A program made the position numbers and the translations under genes. A model generated the notes under the pieces. The model did no database searches, had not been told where the DNA came from, and was given only the letters and a program-made list of their open reading frames with translations. This document shows, one piece after another, positions 44,985 to 57,883 of a stretch of 64,000 bases of DNA; the stretch's first letter is position 1, and every line of letters starts with the position of its first letter. The DNA lies in assembly GCA_001695595.3 (NCBI GenBank), contig MBPM02000154.1, positions 34,189-98,188 of the forward strand, read 5' to 3'. This DNA comes from Plasmopara viticola. Lineage: Eukaryota; Oomycota; Peronosporomycetes; Peronosporales; Peronosporaceae.

Positions 44985-47900
44985 TAAAGTACTATATATT
45001 TTAAGCTTTTTAAAAGAAGCGAACGTGCGCACAGAAAGTCGACAAGGTCATAGAGAGTGCCAGAGCTGTTGGTATCGGTTGCCGCCCATCGAACAAGCAT
45101 CGATTGCGGTTCATCTTGACCGTATAGAGAACTTAAGCTCAAAGCACATGCCATACTTCTCGTACTGCAGCGGCGCATTTTAATCCTGTCACGTACGCGT
45201 AGCTTGCTCAAAAGAGCAATGCCGTGCCACAACGGACGAAAGACGAGGATCGGTGAGACAAGCTGCAGGATCTGACACCACAGCTACGACGCAAGCGTGC
45301 AGTAAAACTTAGTTGCTTCTCGGGCTCAGTCGCGTTGCATCCTTCACGCACGCATTTGCGTATGTCCGGATGCGACGTCTCCAAAAGCCAAAGCGCGATC
45401 GCACGGGCAGCAAGCGATAAGCTACACGAAACTGCAAGTCTTTAAAGACCAGAAGCAGAATTTGACGTGGTCGCTTGCTATACGCCGCAAATGCTTCAAT
45501 CTGTTAATTGTCGACAAGTGTCAGGAATGCTGATCGTGGAATTATCGAGATCAACAACATCTTCGGTTTATTCTTGTAGCCAACTCGTGGAAACAGACAT
45601 CTTTGTGCGTTTATGCTTATAAAGTCCGAACTTGTTGTCGTGCTCAAAGGCTATCAACAATCTGCGTCGCTTTGCAAGTACAGCGAACGTAACCAGTTCA
45701 GCTGAGTATACGCGCACTGAGAAAACCGTTTGGTCGATATATTGCTGCACGAACGTGGTTGCAGCTGGTCACGCTTCACCTTCACACCCAAAGTCACCAA
45801 TGAATCGTAATTTGAAGGTACATGAAATATGGCGACGAAAGCTTCGTTGTGGTTCGGTAACCATGCCTAGACATCGACCGTATCGGACCGCGTTAGCTTC
45901 TCTTTGTTAAGAACGGCATCGGGATGAAACCACATCGACTGCTGTAGGCCATAGATGGTCCGTTCATTTAGGGCCACGTCATGCCAAATGTCATCCCATT
46001 GTGCCTTGTACCAACCCATCCACGTCTCTCTCCAAAGCATTGCAGTTCGTCCAAGTGAGATAAGCTAGCCGTAACGAAGCGGTAAAATTGTAAGAAAGTC
46101 ATCCACCACAGCAGATTAATTCTGACACCAGCACTTCAACACTCGCCGCCTTTTAGTCACGCTCACCAGAAGCGCTTACGACACCAACAAAAGCACAAAA
46201 CGCTGCTTCTTACGCTGTCCATCGAGACGCGGATTACCAAGACCTTCTTGCTTGCATCAGTGACGAAGAAATTCGTTCGGGACGAACATCACGTGCTCTC
46301 CGTCACGGTCATGTTTACGACTCAAATGAAACAATTGAGCATCGATTGGCAGCGCCGCATTTATTTGCGAGATGTTATAGTGCCATAAAATGATAGCACC
46401 ATCGTCTGTGTAATGAGCAGTCTATCGCGTCGCGCCTGTACCCGGATTCAATGACCTCGTAGAAGCGGGCACTCAAGAACTCGGTAATCATGTAATTGAC
46501 TGCCGCCTGGCCGAACGGGATGCCCAAGAACTCTGATGTGTCAAATGTGCAAGAACTTGGACCTCGGAAACTGCAGGACACACCATGCTACGATTGAAAG
46601 CCAACACTACCGACTTGGAAAAATTAACGCTTGATCTAGAGTCAGCACAGTACTCGTCAGCGATTTCAAGCTGTCTCTAAATGTGGTCAATCGATTAGGC
46701 GAGAAACGTCGATTAAAGTTGTGACAAGGTCTTGCAGGTCGACAAGGAACCGTACATGACGAAAATTTGATCGGGTCTCGACAGAGTCTTTTGGTCTGGA
46801 TGAACTGAGTCTAGCGTAACACTTTGTGATCGATACGTAAATGCTTTTGGCAGCACCTATACATTTAATCGCACGGGCTCCGTAAGACAGTAGTTGTTTG
46901 GCTCAGTGCGTAGATTTTTCTTATGCAGCAGTACGACCGCCAATTTGCGCTGAGAAGCAAAACCATACACGCCGTAGCCTGTACTTAAAAGCAATCACGA
47001 CAAATACTTAGGTGTCCATTAATTAAATTAGCCGTTAATCCGTCCATTCCGGGAGAAGATGTCGTTTTCATATGCCTGATTGCGCTTGCGAAGTCTGCAG
47101 TGGTCAGGGCGGCTCTTAAAGCTATACAGCTTGCTGGAACCACTATTGAAAACGAGTCGAGAAGTTTGCAATGCTTTGCGAAATTTGGCTTTGCGTCTAA
47201 CTCGGTTGGGGTGTAATGATCACCCATCTCAGACCCCCACTGCTCCGGATATTGCAGAGAAACTTCTTGAGGATTCGCTGAGACATTTCCACTCGGTGTT
47301 ATTACCTGCTCAATCGAAAGTCGCCGCAAACTTGTGTCCAAAGGATAAAAAAGATGAGATGTCGAGCGTTTTAAACTGTCAGCTTGAACGTAAAAAAATT
47401 GTCCTGATTGCATCGGCTGGTTCTCATGACCGCATCCTAATAGCTCCGCAAAGCCTCGTCAAGGAAGTCTTGATCGTCTTCTCTGAATATATGCGGTATC
47501 GTGCGGCTGCTTGATTCAATGTGACGCAGTCATCTTTGACCTTTCGCATATCTGTTTGGCTGCGCTTCATCGGTACGTCTTGAGGCTGAGTCCTGATGCT
47601 CTTTTTCCACTAATCTCAAAGTTTTCCGAGATTTTTTGCACTTCAAAGTTGGTCTAGGGCCTGCTCGGCGATCCTTTCAGTCGCTGGTACATTCGTCGAA
47701 TAGTCGAGGAGGTATCGCGGAAATTTTCAATAGCCTCGACCATAAATTTGCGTACCACTTCATAAGAACACTATAAGCAAATTAATCACCACCAAGCTTC
47801 GGAAGGCAAAATCTGGCCCTGTTGTAAAAGCGGTCACAGAGTTGCTTTGAGCCCAATATAAAGTCCATCGATTTTTTATTAGGAAGACGTCGAGTAAACA

Positions 47901-47999
47901 CGCGCATAAAGTCATAGAAGTGAAGTCCAGACGCTGCTACACTCTTATTTTCTGGAATCAATACGGCTGCAGAAATTATACATCTATCGCTGCCGTGAT

Positions 48000-48530
48000 A
48001 AAATTCTTTTGTGAGCGTGATTGTTCGACGTGCTCCTGTCCGCATTTACAATGTGTTTGCACCTTTCGATAGACACAAAAAGCAATCGTTCTTTGTAAAT
48101 CTTTCAACAGATGGGTCGAAGATGATGGGTGCAACACACTTTGTGTTTGGAGACTCGGACACTAAGTGTGTTGCACTTATCATCTTGCTGCTACACTTTA
48201 ATTCTCTGAAATCAACACGGCTGCAGAAATTATTCATCCGTCGCTGCCGTGATAGGATTCTTTTGTGAAGGCGATCGTTCAACGTGCTTTTGTTTGAATT
48301 TACAATGTGTTTGCACCTGTCAATAGACACAAAAAACAATCGCTCTTTGTAAATTTTTCAACAGATGGGTTGAGGATGATGGGTGCAACACACTTATTGT
48401 TCGGAGACTCGGACACACGACTAAGACCGCGACTTAATTGCTCTAAACTCGACTTGCACTACGACCCGAGCTGCTCTGCTTGTCTCGTGTGGATTGCTAA
48501 ACTTGGTGTTGTCAATACATAGCGGACTCA
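48000..48530 (+). repeat. Inverted, duplicated endonuclease segment inside LINE copy 2
   Basis: Here the LINE endonuclease text lies on the plus strand, opposite to the rest of copy 2. It occurs twice: RIYNVFAPFDRHKKQSFFVN at 48,040-48,110 and VFAPVNRHKKQSLFVN at 48,304-48,360, the second leading to LRPRLNCSKLDLHYDPS. This corresponds to about 16,030-16,280 of copy 1. At the position of copy 1's TAA (16,098) these pieces have a Gln codon, so that stop arose in copy 1. Confidence 0.75.
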
Positions 48531-48702
48531 CTGCGACCGCGCTTGGATTGGACAAGCTGCGGGTTGCTGTCATTTACGAAAAGCTTGTGGGAAAATTAAA
48601 CCAGATGTGAAATTTGAACGTACTGAGATGCTACGCGTCGTGAAATTTGGTTTCTTGGACGCACATGAGCATGTGTTTGGATGAAAGACTGTCAATAACG
48701 AC

Positions 48703-48766
48703 GTGACCATTTCTTTTAATGCCGTTTGTATCAGATGTCACAAACGGCATTAAGAGAAATGGTCAC
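48703..48766. repeat. Palindrome at the start of the old ORF2
   Basis: Arms 48,703-48,729 and 48,740-48,766 are 27 bp with one mismatch and a 10-nt spacer. Both arms derive from the ORF2 start of the LINE (the NGIKRNGH codons), so a short stretch was copied back in inverse orientation. Confidence 0.85.
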
Positions 48767-48790
48767 TTTAAGCGAGACGTCATTTCAGGC

Positions 48791-50590
48791 ATGTTGTTAT
48801 TCCGACCCAACTTAAGCAGCCACGGGAGCCACCTTCAGCCACTATCGTAAGAAAGGAGTCAGCACTCAATCATTCTTTTAGCAACGACGAGTCATCCGGA
48901 TCGTACCCATCAAGCTTGTGAGGTGCTTCTAAGTCGTGAAGAAGGTGACCTTGTTGTTGTACATCACGCCATTGTAAATGCGAAACTTTCAACCCCAAAA
49001 AAGCAGTAGCTATTGCAGCGTGTTTGGATGCAAGAAGCACATTTGGTGCGCGGAAAAATATTCGACTGGCTGGCCCGTGAAATACTAAAGTCAGTGGTCA
49101 TTCTTAAAGACTGTTGGAATAATTGGCATGAGCGCAAGCTCGAACATACCAGATGACTTTGACGCGCGTGCAAGCTCTGTAATCAAGTCAAAATGGGCCC
49201 GCTACTTGGCACACGCCTTGAGGATGCCATGGCAGTTGAATGGTAGCGGCAAATCTAAGGTGCTTCCACTTGTTACAAAAGTCGTGTCTACGTACTTAAC
49301 AAGACGTGGTTGATTGCATGCAACTGAGTAAATCAGCAAGGATTCGATGGCCAACTCCCAGAATATAGTCAGTGCAACTTGAAGGACCTGCTAGCTGATT
49401 ATAGCCGAGCGGTAAATTATTTGAAGCTTCTTGCTGAGACTTCGCCTCATTCTTTCTTTTTGACTCACGCTGCAGTGAGGTCGAGGCTCGGACTTAAAAT
49501 TAGCTCCTTGTAAACCCGTCCAATGCTGATTCTTTCATCAATAGTGGTCTTGATAGGCTGCAGCGCCGGTGAAACGGTTGGAGTAGTTGAATGTCGAAAG
49601 ATGTCGTCACTTGCGGGCTGGTCGATGAAGTGGTCCAAACGATAGCCGAAGAGCAGATGCTCGGAAGGATGCGAAGCATTCTTTTCGTGGACTGGGTACA
49701 TCTTGCAGTCAAACTTGAGCTGGTCTCGCACCGCTATATTAACAATAGAAGCGCCAGGGCACGTCGTGCTTGAGTAGTATTTTTGCCAGATGGCTGACAT
49801 TATCACAGCTGCGAGGTCTTCTTCGCGAAGGGTTTCGTACAACGATTTGCAGCCCAACAAGAAGAAGCGGTGCAGTCCTTGTTCGTGTTTGAGTCAGCAT
49901 TCGCAATATCGACGAGGTGCTTGCCACCTACTACATCAAATTCCTTGAGCATAAGTACACTCCCTGGATGTCTATTCTTGTGCGTTCAAGGGCGATGGAG
50001 AAGTCCTTCGACACCACTTTGAATTAAATATTGCCATCGTGAAGTCTGGAAACTTGGTCAATTTCGAGCTTGCTGTACAGGTGCTCGGACGTGTCGTGAT
50101 GCTTGCTTACCAGTGATGCCATAATCTCTTGAAGCGGTGATCTTGCAAACATGCGTACGATGTTGATCACCATATCGTACCGAGGAAGAGGTAGGGTATA
50201 CGGCCGCGCTTCATGAAAGAGGCGATGAATGACCAGTCCCCGCCAGCAGCTTACTGACGTTTAATTGCTTCGTTGTCACAGGCAGTTGGTTTGAGCGTTT
50301 TGCTAGCCATAGTCGGACGCGTGTCTTCATCTGGTGAATACGAGACACTATTGCCTCATGACTTGGGAGAGAAAATTGCATTACGATCTGATACACCAAG
50401 TGCACTTAATGCAGCAAAAGAGTCCGAGGTTGAAGCCTTGTGTTTCAGCATTGGAATCGGGATTGTATCGTTGGTTGAAGTGGAAGCTACAGACGATTCT
50501 ATATCGAGTTACTTCTTAGATCGGCGATCACTCTCACAATGTAACAACGCAGACGAGACAGATTTATCGTTTTGGTGCATTTTTTGAGAA
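48791..50590 (-). pseudogene. LINE ORF1 relic (copy 2)
   Basis: Matches copy 1 ORF1: SISRASQSNIFPRTKCASCI (49,090), LGCKSLYETLREEDLAA and YPVHEKNASHPSEH (49,465-49,860), and the leader KHKASTSDSFAALSALG with SPDEDTRPTMAS (50,290-50,450). The minus-strand frame opens at about 50,587 and is broken repeatedly. Confidence 0.75.
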
Positions 50591-50707
50591 AGGCGAGAGC
50601 TAAATTCTCGGGACTATCCATTTAAATACACAATTGGGTAGAAAGGGTGGCAAAAAGAGAGTTATTTTTGTAAGTTATTTTACGTAGTAGCAGGAAAATT
50701 GGGAATC

Positions 50708-50780
50708 GGTTGTAAAGCTCAGTCGGTTATGCACACTGCTAGAAACGCTGCGATTTAAAGTTCGAGCCTCTGTATGACCA
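50708..50780 (+). pseudogene. Dead tRNA-Ile array copy next to LINE copy 2
   Basis: 73 nt aligning without gaps to the array tRNA: ggttgtaaagctcagtcgg, then gttcgagcctctgtatgacc. The anticodon loop is CTAGAAA, so AAT has become AGA, and the acceptor and D-arm positions are also changed. Orientation is opposite to the array, as is the adjoining LINE. Confidence 0.85.
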
Positions 50781-50925
50781 TGATTTGGGTTACAATGGCC
50801 GGAATTTACCATCATGTAGCTTCTTTTTTATTCTAACTTGATCAGAATATTGTGTATATTGTCATATATTGCCACACACACCGGAATGTCAGAGTCTTGC
50901 AGCAAACAAGAGAATATTTAAAGCA
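50781..50925 (+). repeat. Orphan array flank (type A)
   Basis: Continues from the dead tRNA with the array's type-A 3' flank (tgatttgggt, ggccggaatttacc, cggaatgtcagagtcttgc). So a whole array unit, not just a tRNA, once stood here, more than 26 kb from the present array. Confidence 0.85.
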
Positions 50926-50934
50926 AATGAAGAT

Positions 50935-52505
50935 ACTTCATAAATATCGGTTTTGTCTGAGTGGTTTTTCAAACTGCGCAAAGTCCTTGCAGAACCTGGA
51001 GACGTAAATCTTGTGCCAATGAAGCTCTCAAAATTTCTAGGCGCGGGAATTCATCCACGCAGAACTGCCACTTTGACAATATGATGTAAAGTTGCTATTC
51101 TTCACAGCGTTTGAGGTCACGGTCTACAGCCGTATTGTGGTTTGCAACATCACGTCCTTTAATCCTCGAAAGATTTGTTTCAAAGCCACTTAAGCGTACT
51201 CCGACTTGCGCAAGGTCCCATTCGAGTGACTAAACAGTAAAAAGATATAACTGGGGTTGAATTCGCGGTAAATGCAGTGTCCGATACACGCAATTCAATT
51301 TGTTAGTAAAACCAAAGCAGGTCCATGCACAAATACCAAAAAATTCCGGACATGGTGTCAAAGGTGTCTTCCTTACGCAACATCGGTATCATTGTCAAGA
51401 TTGTCGCTATATTAAGTTGACAATAGTCGTGCACTATGCGCCTATCTACAGGTTTCTTGACCAAACGTTGGTGCCGAAGAGGCAGACGTACTTTGTTGAA
51501 CAATGCCATCCTTTTGGTCCATTCGTGGATTGTTTTGTGCTTTTGAGGGCTCTAGTGCTATCGTTCGACGGTTAATGGCTTGATAGCAGACCCGAACAAA
51601 ATTTCGTGATCGTTTTCGTTCCGTACTGAAGATGCATCGCTAGGACGCTCTTCGCAAATTCTGTGTCTACATACTTGCGTAGCGTTTTATACGCCAGATT
51701 CTTCTCAAAAGATTTCCATCCATGATTCTTGAAGCGCTCAATCTTTTCAGAGTCTCGCGGGTTGACGACAGACACAGCTTTGATGTCTGGATCGTGATGC
51801 AAAATTCTTGAACGCTGGTAAGAAGAAATTAATTGCGTCATTCATTGACCTCCTTGGTGGCTTTGTTGCTGGTAGTACTTTAAGATCTCGCGGCTCTGAT
51901 TTATGCAAGCTTATCGTTGTCCGCCACTCATCTGGCCGATAATTGATTATGTGGGCTCAGTTATATTGCCGCGTGTTGCTTCGTGCTGATGCGGGGTGTC
52001 ATGCGTTCTGTAGTCCAAGCAATGTCTTGATTTTGCTCACGAAGCCACATCACGCTGATAGTCACATCCTAATTATTAAAATCAGGCATATTTTGGATAA
52101 TCCCTGATGTCAAAGAGAAAACAGGTACATGCAAATTTGTGTGCACAGTTCGTCCAGGGCGGTAAATAAACTGGTCAAACCAAGGTTGACAGGCATAATT
52201 TCAGCTTTGGTCTTTTTGAGCTCATGTTGCTTCACCAAGTCTTTGGATATCATGTTGAGACTGTTTCTGTTGATGATAAAGACGGTGACGGGTATCAAAT
52301 GCTTGATCTTCTACTTCGAGGATCGCATATGGTGCACCATCAATACAACGATTCGCTCCCTTGCGTTAGGGAGCGATACATTGTGTAGGACTGTAGCTGA
52401 CATCGACACAATTGGTGCATGTTGCTGATTTAGTCTAGTCGTCGTTCCTGTTCTTCCTCTTTTCAGAACGTTTTGGCTTCTAAGGTCATGACTTGTTTGC
52501 ACTAT
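50935..52505 (-). pseudogene. Ty3/gypsy-type Pol relic
   Basis: A minus-strand reverse transcriptase fragment at 51,303-51,509 reads RIVHDYCQLNIATILTMIP, RKEDTFDTMSG and MDLLWFYQ, the gypsy order of DYRxLN and the following LDL-type block. It runs on, broken, through TAFTANSTP and a TSPGSARTLRSL-like stretch to about 50,935. Farther 5' (52,110-52,505), ERIVVLMVHHMRSSK and IPVTVFIINRNSLNMISK may be the retropepsin region. Every frame is interrupted. No LTRs were identified, though 52,506-53,250 probably belongs to the same element. Confidence 0.65.
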
Positions 52506-55500
52506 AGCTCGATTCTATAGGCATCGTCTCGAACGATTTGGCCGATATAAACGCTTTGGTCTACCCGAGTAATGGGCAAACTTGAAGTCGGAGGCATTTC
52601 CATGGCCTCTTGGAGAGTACTCCGACTTCCATCCTTTAATTTCTTTGCGGTCTCTTCCCGTAATTCAATTTGAGAAAAGATTTTTTTTCAATTTGCTGAT
52701 CTTCGATTCTGTTTGGGACATCAAGTCCTGGACCTCAGAAACGTACTCGTGTATTGTTTACCTTTAATTCGGGTGAAACGTCCACTTTCAAAGATAACAT
52801 TAAAAATATATAGGTCTGAAGCGTGTGCGCAGCTGGGTTTTGAACAGTGCCCTTGTCTTATGCACATCCATGTGCTTGTAGTCGGCTATAAAGGCTCAGC
52901 CTTGATTTGCCCTGATTTTGCATAGATACTTTGAGATAAGCTTCACGATGTCTGACAACCCTGTTGTCATCAAGTGCTTAGTAGCGTAGTTTCTGCATAA
53001 ACGGTGTGTCTAGTTCTGTCGCTGCAGAAGCGAACTAGCCTGAGCAATTAAATTTGCTTGGCAATCGGCACTTGCCGCATCTTACGGAGGCGGTGCTCGT
53101 GAAGTCGAGCGTAAAGTTCGTCGTAAGCTCTCATTGTCGTCGAGAGCGCTTTTTCTGCTCTTTTAACGAGGTCTTGGGTTTGGAGATGGGCGCTTGACCA
53201 TACGGCCTCTTCATCGGGCCGTACTTGCTGAACTTCTCAGAGCTTTTTGTATAATATATCAGACCTTAACGAAACCTAAAGAATGCTAGACAGAACTGAT
53301 AAAATATTGTTTTACACTTTACGATCTTCGTGCAAATGGATAGAATGGTCTAATTAATCTTCCAAAAGCTCTTTGGTTTGCTAATTAAGACGATGTAGAC
53401 GTTTAGTGACGACGTGTACTAATTATCGAGCACCTGAGTCTATTAAAATCTGAGACTTTGTGTTAAATAAGTGGGACAAGCGTCAGCTGTTTCACAATTA
53501 ATAGCCACAACTCCTTTCGAAGCTCAACGAGCTCCTTGTCAAGGCTTCTTATAAGCCCAGTGGTGTCTATAAACACATTCCTCGGCTCACTAGCCTTTCA
53601 TTTTTCTGTATAGCGAAGCCGAAAGAAATACCTCATTAGCAATGAATAAAGATCAAGCAAAGTCAAGTAAAACGCTATTCGGAAATTGTTCTTCGTGTTT
53701 TCAGCAGCGAAACAAAGTATCACCAAAAGGCAAGAGCACTAAGCCACCGACCAACTACAGGAGCTCATAGTATTTGTATCACACTAACCACACTAACCAT
53801 CCACCGATCGTTGAGATCGTGGACGACTCGCTTCTCACAATGTGAACGAGCCGCTTCTCACTATGTGACCACGAGCAACCTTGTCTTGAAGTCTTGAACT
53901 TGGGATGGAACAAGTGCTACCATGTAACACAGTCGTGGAGAAAGCTTTTTTGAAAGTCGGCTGTCGGACGAAGCCTGGGCGGCGAGCGGAGCGAGGTCGG
54001 TGAAATAGCAGAAATGTCTGTTGCCTAAAACAATGTGAGAAGAAGTACTAAGTGGAGAGCTTTTACAGCTTCTTGTCTTGCTACAGCTCAACGGGCTACT
54101 CTCCGCCATCAACCGTACCATCATAAAGGCTATCTTTTTTTTTCTTTCACACCCTACACTGTTTTCAGCGAATAAGGTCTCTTACCCCTTAAGAATTCTG
54201 GGATATCTGATCCTTGCTTTTGGTCTGAAAATATGTAATGGTCTATTTCCATAGAAGGTGCCGATGCATATGTATTTTGAGAAATAATGTAATTCTATAT
54301 TGTAATGGCCGTAATTATCAAACCTACTGGTGACGACGGCTACGTCACAACGAGCTGGCAGCAGATAGGCCTATTGTAATTTGAAATTGAGCTCCTCTGG
54401 CGGCAAGCAAACTTCTGCCAGAGGCAGCGCATGAGAGAAATGCTGGAGCAATTTCACACAATAGCGGGACACTAACTGGAACACTGAGTGCTGAGGTGAC
54501 AAACACCACTTTGCATTTTTCAATGCTCTGTATAAAGCGCTCATCAGATTCGATTTCGGCGGCATGATCCAACATTGCACCCTCTGTACGAAAATTTTGC
54601 CAAGTAATTTTCTACATAACTCAAAAATTTCTTGCTGATATACCTAACATCAGCCTCGTGATGGACTTGGTCGACAGCGACGTCCAGCCTGTGTTACACA
54701 ATTGCTGACGATGCTCATAGGTGTCGAATAAGTGTAGGTTGGTAACATGGTCTCGCATTGACCGAAAAGTATGAGATGAACGGACAGAAAAATGAAATTA
54801 TAGTATATTGCTGTGGACGAAGCGACTACCTCTACTATGGCGGATTGACTAGCTCAGCTACGCGCTCACAATACCCTGAGACTGTGACCTGAACTTTTGG
54901 CGGCCATGATCAACAAGTACAGCAAGACAGAGCACACTTGTGCAACTTTTATCTAGTACATCACTTGATGGAAGGTGAGCAGATACGCACTTGCCATTTC
55001 GACACCTGTCAAATTATACTGCATCTAAAAGCTTTGAAAATTGTCCGATGCCACAATCAAGACAATGTTCGATTTGTACTCTTGTCTTTGATTTGCAGTG
55101 TGAACCTTGATGTTAATCGCACGCTGTACAAATAAAAGGCCACTCTTTCTATTCAATAATTGTCGCTCACTTCAAACGGCCATGCTCATCTCCCACAAAC
55201 CGAGTGTCATGATGAACGCCAACTTCTATCTTTGGACCATTCTCCCATCAATTATCAATACAGCAATCTTATATAATTCAATATATGGAACTTATCAAGC
55301 TTGAGAGGGTAACCAAAATTTCTCATAACACACTATGATCGACCAACATAAACGCCTCGCGCGGCGCGTTTATTATAAAAATGCCCAATGCCTACCGGCC
55401 TTTAAAAGCTCCGATGACGCCGCCAAATTTTCATGTCGCCAAGGCAGTATTTAAAATCACAACCATCGATTCTTCCACCATGCTGATGTGTCTACCACCG

Positions 55501-55829
55501 CATCGCCCTCGTGCTCTAAGAAGACAATCTGAACTTCATTGCTCATTCGAAAAATTTCAGACTAAAAACTTGCTATAAGCTGCAAATCCTGACTTTTTGA
55601 CTCAGTACACTTCTCTATCCGTAGATCGCGGACTTGCAGTTGTCTTTATGGCGGAAGAGATACCGCAAGAGGAAATGGTATCATGAAAATACCATGCCTA
55701 TCAGGTTCACCGCTCGACTTATAGAATGCCGTAACCCGGGGCAAGCCAGTATTTTCAGGTTATCCAGCTACATATTCTCGGGCTCAGTGTTTATTCATAT
55801 GTAGCAGTTTCAAATTTGATAGAGGGTGC
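52506..55829. other. No supported gene
   Basis: Short scattered ORFs only. 53,040-53,240 may hold decayed gag of the gypsy relic. Around 53,825-53,870 two similar stretches (cgcttctcacaatgtgaac, cgcttctcactatgtgacc) resemble an LTR-type border, but no partner was found. 54,930-55,060 has copia-like residues (MEGEQIRTCHFDTC) too weak to call. Confidence 0.45.
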
Positions 55830-55889
55830 CGCTAACCAGCCCCCCCCCTCCTCAATGCAGTACCCCTAAGCTATAGGAATGATCTGTGG
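55830..55889. repeat. MULE left TIR
   Basis: Pairs with 57,884-57,942. Nine Cs here against eight Gs on the right. Confidence 0.85.
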
Positions 55890-55989
55890 CGAACACAATT
55901 GGATTTGAATGTTATGTAGAACATTCGCAATGGCAAAAAGACTCTGCAAATTTCCACTTTCTTATCGTAACTTTCATTTCTATGAGTCA

Positions 55990-57211
55990 ATTAGAATACA
56001 CCGTTGATACTACTTACGCGTCGTTGGAAGAGGCTCGTTTGGTAGTAACTCTTCAATCGTGAATGAGGGCTTCAAATTCACGTGCAAAAGAACAAAGAGA
56101 GTTGGCCACCGATCAGACGCTCAGATCAAAGCTATATGTTTTATATATTCGTGTGCGAAGATCCAAACTTCCAAGCTGCGTATACGCGTACGTGAACGCC
56201 ACGGAACAGGTTGTCAATCTGCTATGATAATGCGAGGACAAGGAGATTTGGTTTACTGGGTTATTGAGTCTAACCAACTTGAACATAGACATGAGCCTTT
56301 CGTAGATGCTGCTGTGCATCCGCAAGGCCGAGCCTTTGGATTCGTTGAGCGGTAACGAATTTCGAATTACTGTCGGTCGGGTTTGGCTCCTATGCGTTTT
56401 GTTGCATCAATGCGCGATGGAAAATTCACGATGTATACAACATTCGCGACGCGGAACGAAGGCAGTACACCGCTGGCTACTCCTTTCGATCGTCTTGAAT
56501 CAGCAAGTCTTTGTGCGCCATACTATACGCAATTTGATGCAGGACGGCGACTTACGCATCTATTCATTATTTCTTCGGCAGCGAAAAAAAATATGCTGCA
56601 AATTTAGCGCTAGGTAATCTGGTTGTTGGACTCTTCTCACGAAACTAACCGTTTTTCAATTCCTATTATGCACGTGATGGGGGTTAGTTCGACAAGAGTT
56701 TTAAATTTGTTTATAAATTATGGCCGGAGAAAGGACTGACGACTATTTTGGGCAATAAGGCCCTTAAAGCCTACATTCGTGGACTTGTAGGTGTCTCCAT
56801 TGACTTTTGTATTGACAAAAAAAAATTAGCTCTCATGAGCGCTCTTGACGATGTATATTTTGAGGCTAATAAACTCCTTTGTCGCTGGCATATCAGCAAA
56901 AAAAAATTGCCAGGCAGCGCAGGACGTTCCAATTAATGGAGGCATTCCGGGAGCTCAAGAGCCAATATAATCCATTAGTGGTATCGCCAACGACTGGCAT
57001 ATACCAGCGTCGGCGTACCAAAATGCGAGATGCCTTTGCGCGTCAAGTGATGGCATTCCTTAGGGAGGTCTGGCTTGCGTACAAGGAGAAAACTGTCTTT
57101 GTTTTTTTTGTGCGGCAAATTGCATTTTGGCCATACGACAACTTCACGAGTGAAGAGCGCACACTTTGCATTGAAGAAGCGATCAGTATCAACGAGCGTT
57201 TTGTTGACTAG
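55990..57211 (+). pseudogene. FAR1/MULE transposase, broken
   Basis: The element's cut-and-paste enzyme. An N-terminal FAR1-like zinc/DNA-binding segment (56,059-56,352) reads FKFTCKRTKR, a C...C spacing, then LEHRHEPFVDAAVHPQGR. The transposase core follows in pieces: FDAGRRLTHLFII (about 56,536), LLDSSHETNRFSIPIMHVMG (about 56,625), with the first acidic residue of the MULE triad, and KLALMSALDDVYFEANKLLC RWH (56,820-56,895), with the second Asp region and the family's CxxH. Frame changes near 56,057, 56,370, 56,610 and 56,905 disable it. The late SEERTLCIEEAISINERF ends in a stop at 57,211; the C terminus beyond is unclear. Confidence 0.8.
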
Positions 57212-57883
57212 ATACAGCTTGCCGGCTAGCTTGCGATGGCCAACTTGCTGCCATCAGACTGCAATCCACACGAGAGCGCGCAATCGCCGATATGCAGTCT
57301 GGTCAATTTTTTGTCGGGCAATGGGGAAGGTTTCGGGGAAAGATGAATAAGACTGACAAGGCATGTTTGTCTCGAACTTCGTGCAACACATATTTCAATC
57401 TTGTGCAGCCGCAACATCAGTAAGAGGCCTCACCTTTGACGATTTCGGTTTGCATTGGTGGCTCATTTAACCTTTTCGGGAGACGACAGCCGTACCACCG
57501 CATCGAGTAACCGTCCCAGACGGGAACTTTCTAATATCACAAAGGTACGAGGTCGTTGACGTCCCTCGAGATAGCCTCAGCGCAATTTATTGCAGTTTGA
57601 GGTGGTTAAGGCATCCTTTCGACCACAAAGACGAGGCGGAAACTGTGGAGGGACGGGACACAACAGAAGACGGTGCAATGAACCTGTTAATATCAACAAT
57701 AATGCTGATGTGGCTCGCACAGCCAATGCAAGGATCGACCTTGATTGTCTGGGTACTGTCGATGATTGAAAACACTATGCTTTGTCTCCTAGTACTAAAT
57801 TGTATTGCTCGTTTAAGCTCGATATTGTAATCCTGCTTTTTAGAACAATGATCGTCTGTCGCGATGGTGTTCGCTTTAGCCAA

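Larger units (their letters stand above)
44985..48790 (-). pseudogene. LINE ORF2 relic (copy 2)
   Basis: Recognisable pieces of ORF2, C to N terminus: SKLRVRDRIKMRRCSTRSMA (45,000-45,230), LGIPFGQAAVNYMITEFL (46,400-46,560), PLDTSLRRLSIEQVITPSGN and SSPGMDGLTA (46,985-47,410), FILGSKQLCDRFYNRA (47,782-47,990) and APE N-terminal remnants (48,580-48,770). They match copy 1 in order except for the inverted block at 48,000-48,530. It cannot encode an enzyme. Confidence 0.8.
44985..50705 (-). mobile_element. Old rearranged copy of the tRNA-targeted LINE (copy 2)
   Basis: Minus-strand relic of the LINE found at 13,065-20,882. It runs from the C-terminal zf-RVT region (about 45,000-45,480) back to the 5' UTR (50,590-50,705). 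In both copies the 5' UTR begins with a related stretch: ttcccaattttcctgctact here, ttcccactttgccggctact in copy 1. The 3' UTR is missing. Its 5' edge abuts the 5' end of a dead tRNA-Ile copy at 50,708, the same arrangement as in copy 1, so it was also a tRNA insertion. Stops and indels are everywhere, and one internal segment is inverted. Confidence 0.85.

Noticed and set aside
53825..53870. LTR border with short direct repeats
   Set aside because: No matching second LTR or primer-binding site was found in the window.
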